Shown here piece after piece: positions 1 to 8,017 of a stretch of DNA of 64,000 nucleotides. The DNA lies in NCBI RefSeq assembly GCF_031082295.1, contig NZ_JAVHLD010000002.1, positions 172,042 to 236,041 of the forward strand. The letters run 5' to 3'. The stretch is from Humidesulfovibrio sp. GTDB taxonomy: Bacteria > Desulfobacterota > Desulfovibrionia > Desulfovibrionales > Desulfovibrionaceae. The notes under the pieces are model-generated. The model was given only the letters and a program-made list of their open reading frames with translations. It made no database searches and was not told the origin of the DNA. How positions within the stretch are numbered: the stretch's first letter is position 1; each line of letters opens with the position of its first letter. Made by a program: the position numbers and the translations under genes.

Positions 1-470
1 CCGGCACCGGCAAGGAGCAGTCCATCCGCATCACCGCGTCGAGCGGCCTGTCCGAGTCGGACATCGAGCGCATGGTGAAGGACGCCGAGGCCCACGCCGA
101 GGACGACAAGAAGAAGCAGGCGCTCATCGAGGCCCGCAACCACGCCGACTCCCTGGTGTACAACACCGAGAAGTCCCTGCGCGAAATCGGGGACAAGATC
201 GACGCCGTGGTCAAGGGCGACATCGAGAGCAAGATCGAGAACGTCAAGAAGCTGCTTGAGGGCGACGACGCCGAGGCCATCAAGGCTGGCGCCGACGAAC
301 TGGCCCAGGCCTCCCACAAGCTGGCGGAGCAGCTCTACGCCCAGAAGCAGGGCGAGGGCGAGGCTGCCGGTGCTGGCGGCTGCGCTGGCGGCACCTGCGG
401 CGGCGCCGGACAGGGCGCAAAGCCCGCCGACGACAACGTCGTGGATGCCGACTACACCGAGGTCAAATAG
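1..470 (+). CDS. dnaK: Chaperone DnaK (Hsp70), C-terminal part
   Basis: The 5' part lies outside the window; codons are read from base 3 ([20 protein letters not shown]), a typical start of the helical lid of the substrate-binding domain. The visible part (about 155 residues) is the charged alpha-helical lid followed by a flexible tail ending in DADYTEVK, where Hsp70 proteins usually end in an acidic EEV-like motif. DnaK is the ATP-driven cytoplasmic chaperone that works with DnaJ and GrpE. The tail contains two cysteines in a Gly-rich linker (GGCAGGTCGG), which is unusual for a disordered linker. A strong terminator follows 50 bases later, so this is the last gene of its transcript. Confidence 0.95.
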   Translation, partial: GTGKEQSIRITASSGLSESDIERMVKDAEAHAEDDKKKQALIEARNHADSLVYNTEKSLREIGDKIDAVVKGDIESKIENVKKLLEGDDAEAIKAGADELAQASHKLAEQLYAQKQGEGEAAGAGGCAGGTCGGAGQGAKPADDNVVDADYTEVK

Positions 471-519
471 CGCATAAGCGCGTTTGCTTGCCTTGCGGGG
501 CAAGAGCGAGTAGAGTTTA

Positions 520-555
520 CCCGGCCTGCGGACTTCCGTGGGCCGGGTTTTTTTT
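520..555 (+). terminator. Rho-independent terminator after dnaK
   Basis: CCCGGCC (520-526) pairs with GGCCGGG (541-547), with further inner pairing, followed by eight T (548-555). It separates dnaK from the lipoprotein gene at 582. Confidence 0.85.
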
Positions 556-581
556 GCCGATCAGGCCAGGGAGACAGGCAC

Positions 582-2612
582 ATGAAGCACACTTCGCGCC
601 AGTACGGCGCTCGCCCCAATTCGCCAAAAGTCCTGGCCGCGCTGGTTCTCCTCCTGTCGCTCATATCCTTCGGCTGCGTGGAGCTGAACCTGCCCCAGGC
701 GAGCCAGGCACCGCTTGAGGCGCCGCTTGAACAGTCCACGGAAGATCTGGCCAAGGAGGCCGACGGCTTCTTTACAAGCGGCAACTTCCCGCAGAGCGAA
801 CTGCTCTACACCCGCCTGCTTGAGCGCGAGATGAGCACCGACGAGCGCCTTCAGGCCCTGAACCGCCTGGCTGTCAGCGCGTTCAATTCCCGTCATTACT
901 ATCAGGCCAAGTCCGCCCTGGACCGGCTGGTGGTGGCGGACGGCACCGTGCTGACCACCTGGCGCTGGCATGAGCTGTACATCAAGACACTGGGGGCGCT
1001 GAACCGCCCTGATCTGCTTGAAAACCACAGGGTCTGGCTGGCCTCGCACGTTGAGCTGCCCTTCGAGGTTCGCTCGCGCGCGGCCATGGCCTTTGCCGGT
1101 GTCTACACCCAAAGCGGCAGCATGGCCCGTGCAATCGAGATACTCGCCCAAGCTCACGGCAAGGCGCCGGACCGCAAGGCAAAAGCCGCCATGGAGGCCG
1201 AATACGCCGAACTGCTGCGCGACATGCCCTCAGAGCAGCTGCAGGGGCTTGCGAGCCTTGTCGGCACCGCGGGCTCCGCCACCTTCCCGCATGCCCTCAT
1301 CCAGCGCGAAGTCCAGCGCCGGGCCTTGTCTCCGCGAGCCGACGCCGGCAGCCCCCTGCTGGCGCAGTCCAGCCGCAACACCGTGGCGGACATCGGCAGC
1401 CCGCTTGCGGCAGGTCCTGGCGCTGTCCATGTGGCGCTTGTGCTGCCGCTCACCGGCCGCTACGCCCCCACGGCAGTCAAGGTGCTGCGCGGGGCGGAGA
1501 TCGCCCAGGCGCGCCTTGCGGCCAGCGGCAGGCAGGTGGAGATCAAGGCCATCAACGTCGACGCCCCTGACTGGCGCGAACAGCTCAAGGCCTTGCCCCA
1601 AAGCTATTCCGTGGTGGGCGGGCCGATGCTTGTTGACAGCTTCCGCGACATGCTCAAGGGCGGAGTGCTCTCCTCACGCGCCGTTTTCGCCTTCCTGCCA
1701 GACCTGGGCGAAGCTCAGGAAGGCGCTCAGGCCTGGCGCTTCTTCACCAGCCCAAGCGACCAGATGCGCGCCCTTGTCGACCTCAGCGCCGACCAGCTTG
1801 GTATCCGCTCCGTGGCCGTACTTGCCCCGAAAAGCCGCTATGGCCAGCGCATGTCCGAGGTTTTCCAGGCTGAGGCCAAGGCCAAGGGCTTGCGTCTGGC
1901 CTCCAGCGAATTCTACCCGCCGGGCGATCACCCTCGCTGGCTGCACAGCGTCAGCCGCCTGCTCAAAGTCCCGGATGCCTTCCGCCGCAACAAGAACATG
2001 CCGCTTCCCATGCCTGACTTCGGAGCCGTTTTCGTGCCAGAGGACTGGACCCAGTCCGAGCTCCTGGTGTCGAATTTCCACTTTTTCGAAGGCCAGCATC
2101 TTGTCTTCCTCGGCACGGAGCTGTGGAGCGTGGCCTTGGACAACTCCAAGGACATCGACGACACCTATTTCCAGTTGGCGGCCTGCCCAGGCGCGTGGTG
2201 GCCAGATGCCCCCGCGGCCAAGGCCCTCCAGGCCCTTGTCGCTGAAAAACAGCAGGACGCGGCGGACTTCTGGCTGGCGCTGGGGCATGACTTCATCAAC
2301 TTCGCCACGCTGCTGAACCTGCCCGCCGACTGGACCCCCGCCCAGGTGAACACGCGCCTGCAGGCGGCCCGTGGCCTGGAGTTCAGCATGGCCCCCATCG
2401 CCTGGGACGCCGAGGGCCGCGCACACCAGAACCTCTACCTGTTCAGCCCGCGCAAGGAGGGCAAGGTTCTGGTCGATCCCGCGGAATTGCGCGCAGCCAC
2501 GGACAAGGCCAAATCCCGGCGCGAAAAAAGGTTGTCCTATTCGCGCCAGTTGCAGAAAGACAAGAAGCTCTCCGGCGCATCCGGGAGCCTGACCAAAGAG
2601 CCCACGGAGTAA
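582..2612 (+). CDS. LpoA-like penicillin-binding protein activator lipoprotein (TPR + periplasmic-binding fold)
   Basis: A 676-residue exported protein. An N-terminal hydrophobic segment (about residues 18-32) ends in SFGC, a plausible lipobox, so it is probably a lipoprotein. Residues about 50-220 are helical and TPR-like (SGNFPQSELLYTRLL and similar). From about 285 a type-1 periplasmic-binding fold begins with VALVLPLTGRYAPTAVKVLRG, as in branched-chain amino-acid binding proteins and in LpoA/LppC. In gammaproteobacteria LpoA activates PBP1a in peptidoglycan synthesis; that role is inferred here from architecture. The basic C-terminal tail is likely disordered. A GGGAG ribosome-binding site precedes the ATG. 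The next gene, gatC, follows 13 bases later, so cotranscription is likely. Confidence 0.75.
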   Translation: MKHTSRQYGARPNSPKVLAALVLLLSLISFGCVELNLPQASQAPLEAPLEQSTEDLAKEADGFFTSGNFPQSELLYTRLLEREMSTDERLQALNRLAVSAFNSRHYYQAKSALDRLVVADGTVLTTWRWHELYIKTLGALNRPDLLENHRVWLASHVELPFEVRSRAAMAFAGVYTQSGSMARAIEILAQAHGKAPDRKAKAAMEAEYAELLRDMPSEQLQGLASLVGTAGSATFPHALIQREVQRRALSPRADAGSPLLAQSSRNTVADIGSPLAAGPGAVHVALVLPLTGRYAPTAVKVLRGAEIAQARLAASGRQVEIKAINVDAPDWREQLKALPQSYSVVGGPMLVDSFRDMLKGGVLSSRAVFAFLPDLGEAQEGAQAWRFFTSPSDQMRALVDLSADQLGIRSVAVLAPKSRYGQRMSEVFQAEAKAKGLRLASSEFYPPGDHPRWLHSVSRLLKVPDAFRRNKNMPLPMPDFGAVFVPEDWTQSELLVSNFHFFEGQHLVFLGTELWSVALDNSKDIDDTYFQLAACPGAWWPDAPAAKALQALVAEKQQDAADFWLALGHDFINFATLLNLPADWTPAQVNTRLQAARGLEFSMAPIAWDAEGRAHQNLYLFSPRKEGKVLVDPAELRAATDKAKSRREKRLSYSRQLQKDKKLSGASGSLTKEPTE

Positions 2613-2625
2613 GGAGCATCCCGAC

Positions 2626-2910
2626 ATGAAGATCAGCGCTGAAGAAGTGGCAAAGGTCGCCAAGCTTTCACGCCTGGACCTTTCCCCCGAGAAGATCGAA
2701 CAGTACACCGGCCAGCTGGACGGCATCCTGGCGTATATGGACAAGCTCTCCGAGGTGGACACCAGCAAGGTCGAGCCCATGTACTCGCCCGTTGACCACG
2801 TGAGCGTCCTGCGCGACGACGTGGTGCGCAAGGACTACGCCCGAGAGGATATCCTCAAGAACGCGCCCGAGTCCGACGGCAGCTTCTTCATCGTGCCGCG
2901 CATCGTGTAG
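2626..2910 (+). CDS. gatC: Asp-tRNA(Asn)/Glu-tRNA(Gln) amidotransferase subunit C
   Basis: 94 residues, the usual size of GatC. It begins with the family signature [18 protein letters not shown] and ends with the conserved region in which [12 protein letters not shown] resembles the common GxFxVPRV ending. GatC is the small scaffold subunit that stabilises GatA-GatB in the GatCAB complex, which amidates Asp or Glu mischarged on tRNA-Asn or tRNA-Gln in the cytoplasm. An AAGGAG ribosome-binding site precedes the start. gatA follows 56 bases downstream; gatB is not in the window. Confidence 0.95.
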   Translation: MKISAEEVAKVAKLSRLDLSPEKIEQYTGQLDGILAYMDKLSEVDTSKVEPMYSPVDHVSVLRDDVVRKDYAREDILKNAPESDGSFFIVPRIV

Positions 2911-2966
2911 CCACCCTGACGCGGCACACTCATCACAACCACTTTCCCAGACACGGAAACATCATC

Positions 2967-4430
2967 ATGTCCGACCTGACTCAACTGACCTTGTCCGAGG
3001 TCCGCGCCAAGCTCGCGGACAAGACCCTCTCCGCCGTCGAAGTAACCGAGGCCGCGCTCTCCCGCATTCAGGCCACGGAGCCCAAGGTTCAGGCCCTGCT
3101 CTCTGTCCAGGCCGAAGAGGCCAGAGCCTTGGCCAAGGAGCTTGACGCCCAAGGCCCTGACGCGTCCAAGCCGCTCTGGGGCGTGCCCCTGGCCGTGAAG
3201 GACGTGCTCGCCACCAAGGACGTGCCCACCACCTGCGGCTCCAAGATCCTGGAAAATTTCCGGCCGGTGTACGACGCCACGGCTGTGGCGCGCCTGAAGG
3301 ACGCCGGCGCCATCCTGCTGGGCAAGGCCAACATGGACGAATTCGCCATGGGCTCCACCACCGAGAACTCGGCCTACTTCGCCACCAAAAACCCCTGGGA
3401 CGTCTCGCGCGTGCCTGGCGGCTCCAGCGGCGGCTCCGGCGCCACGGTGGCCGCCTGCCAGTGCTACGGCGCGCTGGGCACGGACACCGGCGGCTCCATC
3501 CGCCTGCCGGCCAGCTTCTGCGGCATCGTGGGGCTCAAGCCCACCTATGGCCGCGTCTCGCGCTTCGGCATGGTGGCCTACGGCTCGTCTCTGGACCAGA
3601 TCGGCCCCATGACCCGCAACGTGGAAGACGCCGCGCGCCTGTTGCAGGTCATCGCCGGGCACGACGAGCGCGACTCCACCTCGGTGAACGCGCCCGTGCC
3701 CGACTACGTCGCCGCCCTGGGCGAGGCAACCGACCTCAAGGGCCTGACCATCGGCCTGCCCGCGGAGTACTGGGACAAGGGCCTCTCGCCCGAGGTGTCC
3801 GAGGCCTGCGGCGCGGCCATCAAGCAGGCCGAAGCCCTTGGCGCCAAGACCGTGCCGGTGAACCTGCGCATGTCCGAATACGCCATCGCGACCTACTACA
3901 TCATCGCCGTGGCCGAGGCCTCCTCCAACCTGGCGCGCTTCGACGGCGTGCGCTACGGCCACCGCGACCGCGACGCCCAGAGCCTCATCGAGATGTACGT
4001 GAAGAGCCGCACGCAGGGCTTTGGCGAAGAGGTGCAACGGCGCATCATCCTGGGCACCTACGTGCTCTCGTCCGGCTACTACGACGCTTACTACCGCAAG
4101 GCCGCGCAGGTGCGCCGCCTCATCCGCCAGGACTTCGAGGCCGCCCTCGCCCAGTGCGATGTCATCATGGGGCCGGTGTGCCCCACCACGGCCTTCAAGG
4201 TCGGCGAGATGACCGCGGATCCGCTGCAGATGTACCTCATGGACATCTTCACCATCAGCACCAACCTTGCCGGTCTGCCGGGCATGAGCTTGCCCGTTGG
4301 CCTGGGCCGCGAGTCTGGAATGCCTGTGGGTCTGCAGCTCACCGGCCGGGCCTTTGACGAGGCCCGCCTGCTCCAGGTGGCCGGGGTGCTGGAAAAGGCA
4401 GTGCCCGCCACGGGCCTTGCCAAGCTGTAA
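2967..4430 (+). CDS. gatA: Asp-tRNA(Asn)/Glu-tRNA(Gln) amidotransferase subunit A
   Basis: 487 residues, full length for the amidase-signature subunit that releases ammonia from glutamine and channels it to GatB. The catalytic Ser-cisSer-Lys elements are visible: the lysine in PLAVKDVL (about residue 77) and the Gly/Ser-rich signature GGSSGGSGA (about 151-159). The Asp/Thr-rich stretch [12 protein letters not shown] follows, as expected. It lies directly after gatC, as in most bacteria. The ribosome-binding site before the ATG is weak. A small tautomerase gene follows after 9 bases, which suggests one transcript to the terminator at 4855. Confidence 0.97.
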   Translation: MSDLTQLTLSEVRAKLADKTLSAVEVTEAALSRIQATEPKVQALLSVQAEEARALAKELDAQGPDASKPLWGVPLAVKDVLATKDVPTTCGSKILENFRPVYDATAVARLKDAGAILLGKANMDEFAMGSTTENSAYFATKNPWDVSRVPGGSSGGSGATVAACQCYGALGTDTGGSIRLPASFCGIVGLKPTYGRVSRFGMVAYGSSLDQIGPMTRNVEDAARLLQVIAGHDERDSTSVNAPVPDYVAALGEATDLKGLTIGLPAEYWDKGLSPEVSEACGAAIKQAEALGAKTVPVNLRMSEYAIATYYIIAVAEASSNLARFDGVRYGHRDRDAQSLIEMYVKSRTQGFGEEVQRRIILGTYVLSSGYYDAYYRKAAQVRRLIRQDFEAALAQCDVIMGPVCPTTAFKVGEMTADPLQMYLMDIFTISTNLAGLPGMSLPVGLGRESGMPVGLQLTGRAFDEARLLQVAGVLEKAVPATGLAKL

Positions 4431-4439
4431 GGTGCCGCC

Positions 4440-4829
4440 ATGCCCGTGACTCTCGTCAGCGTGGTGAAGGGCCGCAACAGCACCGAGAAGATCGCCCTGC
4501 TTGAGGCCGTGCAAGGCGCCATCAGCGCCACGCTGCAACTGCCGCCCCTGGACCGCTACATCCGGCTGGCCGAGCACGGCCGCGACGAGTGGCTGCTGCC
4601 CGAGGGCAAGAGCGACGCCTTCACGCTAGTTGAGATCGCGCTGTTCGAGGGCCGCACGCCCGAAACCAAGGGAGCGTTGTACCTGGCCATTGTGGACGCG
4701 CTGGAGCCTCTTGGCGTGCCGCGCGCCGACGTGTTCATCCGCCTCATCGAGCAGCCCCGCGAGAACTTCGGCATCCGAGGCGGTCAGCGCGCCGACCTGC
4801 TGGACCTGGGGTATCAGGTCAAGGTATAG
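4440..4829 (+). CDS. Tautomerase-superfamily protein
   Basis: 129 residues. The protein starts Met-Pro, and in this superfamily (4-oxalocrotonate tautomerase, MIF) the N-terminal proline exposed after Met removal is the catalytic base. The pattern of the longer tautomerase family is visible: SVVKGRNSTEKIALLEAVQ near the start, a central FEGRTPETKGALY, and IEQPRENFGIRGGQ near the end. Substrate unknown. It is separated from gatA by 9 bases with an AAGGTG ribosome-binding site, and is followed by a terminator hairpin; it is probably the last gene of the lpoA-like/gatCA run. Confidence 0.7.
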   Translation: MPVTLVSVVKGRNSTEKIALLEAVQGAISATLQLPPLDRYIRLAEHGRDEWLLPEGKSDAFTLVEIALFEGRTPETKGALYLAIVDALEPLGVPRADVFIRLIEQPRENFGIRGGQRADLLDLGYQVKV

Positions 4830-4854
4830 GACGACGCCACAGATGAGTCACAAA

Positions 4855-4886
4855 GGCCCGGCCTGGAGGAATCTCCGAGCCGGGCC
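4855..4886. terminator. Hairpin between convergent genes
   Basis: GGCCCGGC (4855-4862) pairs with GCCGGGCC (4879-4886), with an inner GGAG/CTCC pairing. It sits between the tautomerase gene (+) and zur (-) and may end both transcripts. The T-tract on the plus side is weak (TATTCATTT). Confidence 0.6.
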
Positions 4887-4910
4887 TATTCATTTGGCGC
4901 TGGTGATGGT

Positions 4911-5318
4911 TCAGTCGTGCTGGCAGGCCTCGCAGACGCCGCCGAGCGTGATCTCGGCCATGTCCACCTGCATGGGCAGGCCGGAGAGGATGCGCGAAAG
5001 GCCCGGCTCCAGCAGCCTGGGGTTCAGGCACTGGGTTGCCCCGCAGCGCGTGCAGTGGAAATGCGAATGCCCGTGCGCGCCCTGGCCCAGGCAGTAGCGG
5101 AAGGCGCGTCCGTCTGCGTTGTGCCGCGCCGCGACCCCGCGTTCCACCAGCAGGTCGAGGATTCGGTACAAGGTCACGCGGTTCATGCGCCCGGCAAGTC
5201 GGACCAACAGTTCCTGAGGCGTCTGCGGGTGCAGCGCGCCGGATAGCGCCTGCACGACCAGCACCCGGTTCTCTGTGGCCGCGACAGCGCACTGCTCCAA
5301 TCGAAGTGCCGCGTCCAT
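4911..5318 (-). CDS. zur: Fur-family metalloregulator, probably Zur
   Basis: 135 residues, Fur-family size. The N-terminal half is a winged helix (TPQELLVRLAGRMNRVTLYR, then ILDLLVERGV). The C-terminal half has a His-rich stretch (GHSHFHC) and two Cys pairs (CTRC and CEAC), as in the structural zinc site of Fur/Zur. The gene follows znuA by 8 bases with a GGAGGG ribosome-binding site, so the two are co-expressed. Context (zinc-binding protein znuA, palindromic boxes in the shared promoter) points to zinc rather than iron sensing; Fur or Per specificity is less likely but cannot be excluded from sequence alone. Confidence 0.8.
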   Translation of the reverse strand: MDAALRLEQCAVAATENRVLVVQALSGALHPQTPQELLVRLAGRMNRVTLYRILDLLVERGVAARHNADGRAFRYCLGQGAHGHSHFHCTRCGATQCLNPRLLEPGLSRILSGLPMQVDMAEITLGGVCEACQHD

Positions 5319-5326
5319 GCTCCCTC

Positions 5327-6211
5327 CTAGCGCAGCGCCGAACGGAACGCCGCGGCGACGGTTTGCAGGTTGGCGGACCAGTCCGCAGCCAGCGGGTCGG
5401 CCACCAGCACCCGCGCGCCCAGTGCCTGGGCGATGCTCTCCGCAGTTCGCCTGGACATCTGCGGCTGCACGAAGATCACCTTGACGCCCCTGGTCCTGGC
5501 CTGGGCCACGATGCCCGCCAATCGCCTGGGCGAAGGCTCCTTGCCCTCATTCTCGATGGCCATCTGAGTCAGGCCGTAATCCCGCGCAAGATACCCCCAC
5601 GCAGGATGGAACACGAGGAAGCTGCGCCTTTCCGCCGGAATCCCGGCGAACGTCGACCGCAACAAGGCGTCCAGGCTGTCGATCTCCTTCAGAAAAGCGG
5701 CCAGGTTTGCGGCATAGGCCTTGGCGTGAGGAGGGTCGGCCTTGGCGAACGCCTCGCTTATGCGCGTGGCCATGTGCCGTGCGTTGGCGGGCGAAACCCA
5801 GACATGCGGGTCCATTTCACCCTCGTGCCCGTGACCGCCTCGCGGCTGCTCATGGGCCTCCGGCATGGGCAACCGCGCCAGCCCCTGGTCCGTGCGCACC
5901 ACGGCGAGTCTTGGGTTGGCGGCCTTGAGGCGCGGCTCCCAGGCGGTCTCGAACTCCAGTCCGGCGGACAGGTACAGGACTGATGCCGACAGCGCGCGCA
6001 TCTGCGAGGGCTTGGGCTCGTAAGTGTGGGCATCGGCACCGGCCGGAACCAGCACAATGGTCTGGATATGTCCGCCGCCAATACGTTTGGCGAAATACTC
6101 CACCGGGGCAACGCCGACGGCCACGGTCAAGGGCTTCGAGACCTGGGCCGCCTGGACTCCGACGCACAGGCCAACCAGCAGAATCGTCAACAGAACAACA
6201 ATCCGGCGCAT
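5327..6211 (-). CDS. znuA: Periplasmic zinc-binding protein of an ABC transporter
   Basis: 294 residues from the chosen start, which has a GGGAGG ribosome-binding site; an upstream in-frame ATG at 6277 would add 22 residues across the operator and is rejected. The N-terminus is a classical signal peptide (RRIVVLLTILLVGLCVGVQA). It is a cluster A-I metal-binding protein: the motif PAGADAHTYEPKPSQ, a His-rich loop (GGHGHEGEMDPHVWVSP) and FLVFHPAWGYLARDYGL carry the expected metal histidines. ZnuA delivers zinc from the periplasm to ZnuBC, which are not next to it here. It is the first gene of znuA-zur. Confidence 0.88.
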   Translation of the reverse strand: MRRIVVLLTILLVGLCVGVQAAQVSKPLTVAVGVAPVEYFAKRIGGGHIQTIVLVPAGADAHTYEPKPSQMRALSASVLYLSAGLEFETAWEPRLKAANPRLAVVRTDQGLARLPMPEAHEQPRGGHGHEGEMDPHVWVSPANARHMATRISEAFAKADPPHAKAYAANLAAFLKEIDSLDALLRSTFAGIPAERRSFLVFHPAWGYLARDYGLTQMAIENEGKEPSPRRLAGIVAQARTRGVKVIFVQPQMSRRTAESIAQALGARVLVADPLAADWSANLQTVAAAFRSALR

Positions 6212-6231
6212 GTATCCTCCCACAAGACGAC

Positions 6232-6268
6232 GCAACTCTGTTGCACACCAAATGCAACACGGTTGCAT
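6232..6268. promoter_or_regulatory. Two tandem palindromic operators upstream of znuA-zur (putative Zur boxes)
   Basis: Box 1 is GCAAC-TCT-GTTGC (6232-6244). Box 2 is ATGCAAC-ACG-GTTGCAT (6252-6268), a perfect 17-base palindrome. Their centres lie 22 bases apart, about two helical turns. On the minus strand a possible -35 TTGACG (6277-6272) precedes them, so bound protein would cover the promoter. Assignment to Zur is inferred from position; the half-site was not checked against a known motif. Confidence 0.65.
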
Positions 6269-6279
6269 CGCCGTCAAGC

Positions 6280-6313
6280 AAAAAGGGGAGCCGATTGCCC
6301 GGCCCCCCCCTTT
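6280..6313 (-). terminator. Probable terminator of the leu operon
   Basis: On the minus strand AAAGGGG pairs with CCCCTTT across a short loop and runs on into T. It lies 23 bases after the leuB stop codon and just before the znuA promoter region. Confidence 0.55.
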
Positions 6314-6336
6314 GATCGCTCGAAGTGGAGTGTCTG

Positions 6337-7407
6337 CTACAGGTTCGCCAGCACGGCGTCGGCCATCTCCACGCAGCCCACCAGCTTGCAGCCGTCCTCA
6401 CGGATGTCGCCGGTGCGGTAGCCCTGCGAAAGGGTCTTCTGCACCGCGCCCTCGATGGCGACGGCCAGCGGGGTCATGGTATCGTCGGTGAAGCGCAGCA
6501 GCATGGCCACGGAGAGAATGGTGGCCAGCGGGTTGGCCTTGTTCTGGCCAGCGATGTCCGGGGCCGAGCCGTGGATGGGCTCGAACAGGCCGGGGTTGCC
6601 CTCGCCGAGGCTCGCCGAAGGCAGCATGCCGATGGACCCGGTGATGACCGAGGCCTCGTCGGAGAGGATGTCGCCGAAGAGGTTCTCGGTGACGATGACG
6701 TCGAACTGGGACGGGTCGCGCACGAGCTGCATGGCCGCGTTGTCCACGTACATGTGCGACAGCTCCACGTCCGGGTAGTCCTTGGACACCTCGATGACGA
6801 CCTCGCGCCACAGGCGGGAGACGTCCAGCACGTTGGCCTTGTCCACGGAGCAGAGCTGCTTGCGGCGCTTGCGGGCGGCCTCGAAGCCGACCTTGGCGAT
6901 GCGGCGGATCTCGTGCTCGGAGTAGATCATGTTGTTGAAGCCAACGCGCTCGCCGTCACGTACCTCGACGCCTTTGGGGGTGCCGAAGTAGGCGCCGCCG
7001 GTGAGCTCTCGCACCACCAGCAGGTCGATGCCCTTGGCCACGATGTCGGAGCGCAGGTAGCAGGCGTGCTTGAGCTCCGGAAACAGGCTGGCGGGGCGCA
7101 GGTTGGCGAACAACCCCAGCTCCTTGCGGATGCCGAGCAGCCCGCGCTCGGGGCGGATGGACGGGTCGATGGTGTCCCACTTGGGGCCACCCACCGCGCC
7201 CAACAGCACGGCGTCGGAGGCCTTGCACAGCTTCACCGTGGCCTCGGGAAGCGGCCCGCCCGTGGCGTCGATGGCGCTGCCGCCGATAAGGGCTTCTTCC
7301 GTCTCAAACTTCTTGCCGAACTTGGCCCCGACCTTGTCCAGCACCCGCAGGGCCTGGGCAACGATCTCACGGCCGATGCCGTCTCCGGGCATGACGCAGA
7401 TTTTCAT
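6337..7407 (-). CDS. leuB: 3-isopropylmalate dehydrogenase
   Basis: 356 residues starting [12 protein letters not shown], the usual N-terminus; an in-frame ATG at 7470 inside leuD is rejected. The family signature [20 protein letters not shown] and the substrate-binding [21 protein letters not shown] are present. It oxidises and decarboxylates 3-isopropylmalate to 2-ketoisocaproate with NAD in leucine synthesis. In citramalate users the same enzyme acts on methylmalate for isoleucine; cimA at 20243 makes that likely here. It is the last gene of leuA-leuC-leuD-leuB, 10 bases after leuD. Confidence 0.97.
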   Translation of the reverse strand: MKICVMPGDGIGREIVAQALRVLDKVGAKFGKKFETEEALIGGSAIDATGGPLPEATVKLCKASDAVLLGAVGGPKWDTIDPSIRPERGLLGIRKELGLFANLRPASLFPELKHACYLRSDIVAKGIDLLVVRELTGGAYFGTPKGVEVRDGERVGFNNMIYSEHEIRRIAKVGFEAARKRRKQLCSVDKANVLDVSRLWREVVIEVSKDYPDVELSHMYVDNAAMQLVRDPSQFDVIVTENLFGDILSDEASVITGSIGMLPSASLGEGNPGLFEPIHGSAPDIAGQNKANPLATILSVAMLLRFTDDTMTPLAVAIEGAVQKTLSQGYRTGDIREDGCKLVGCVEMADAVLANL

Positions 7408-7417
7408 TGCCAGCCCC

Positions 7418-7918
7418 CTACCGCTTCTCTGCCAGACGTTTCTTGACGTAGGGCACCAGGCCGCCCGCATCCAGCAGATCCTGCATGGACTGGGGCACCG
7501 GGGCGCAGATCACGGTCTCGCCGGTGGTCAGGTTCTTGATCTGACCGGCATCGAGATCCACCTCAAGCGTGTCGCCATCGTTGAGCCTGTCGGCGTCGTC
7601 GCCGACCTCAAGGAGCACCAGACCCATGTTGTAGGCGTTGCGATAGAAGATGCGGGCGAAGCTCTTGGCCACAACCACGGGGATTCCCGCGCCGATGATG
7701 GCGAGGGGGGCGTGCTCGCGGGACGAGCCGCAGCCGAAGTTTTCGTCGGCCACGATGATGTCGTTTTTCTGGACGCGCTTGACCCAACCGGGCTCAAGGC
7801 CTTCCATACAGTTGGCGCCGAGCTCCTGGGTGTCCGTGGTCACCAGGAACCGGGCCGGGATGATGGCGTCGGTGTCGATGTGGGCACCGACCTTGTGCAC
7901 CTTGCCTGTGACGAGCAT
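7418..7918 (-). CDS. leuD: 3-isopropylmalate dehydratase small subunit
   Basis: 166 residues, the size of the short (archaeal/deltaproteobacterial type) LeuD swivelling domain. The substrate-recognition motif [15 protein letters not shown] is intact. With LeuC it forms the [4Fe-4S] isomerase that converts 2-isopropylmalate to 3-isopropylmalate. The ribosome-binding site AAGGAG is 7 bases upstream of ATG. It lies 87 bases after leuC and 10 bases before leuB in one transcript. Confidence 0.96.
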   Translation of the reverse strand: MLVTGKVHKVGAHIDTDAIIPARFLVTTDTQELGANCMEGLEPGWVKRVQKNDIIVADENFGCGSSREHAPLAIIGAGIPVVVAKSFARIFYRNAYNMGLVLLEVGDDADRLNDGDTLEVDLDAGQIKNLTTGETVICAPVPQSMQDLLDAGGLVPYVKKRLAEKR

Positions 7919-7985
7919 ATATTTCTCCTTGTACGCCGCCCGGAAGTCCTGGCGGGCGGGGATTTCTTCTCGTTGTTCCGCCTGT

Positions 7986-8017
7986 CGGCCTACAGCTTGG
8001 CCGGCCTACAGCTTGGC
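7986..8017. repeat. 16-bp perfect tandem duplication at the leuC stop codon
   Basis: The unit CGGCCTACAGCTTGGC occurs at 7986-8001 and again at 8002-8017. The second copy contains the last codons and stop of leuC (stop at 8006-8008), so the first copy duplicates the gene end into the leuC-leuD spacer. The reading frame of leuC is not affected. Confidence 0.9.

Noticed and set aside
2835-4577. 580-codon open frame on the minus strand over gatA
   Set aside because: It is antisense to a clear gatA. GC-rich codon use leaves long stop-free shadow frames, and its product is low-complexity with no domain.
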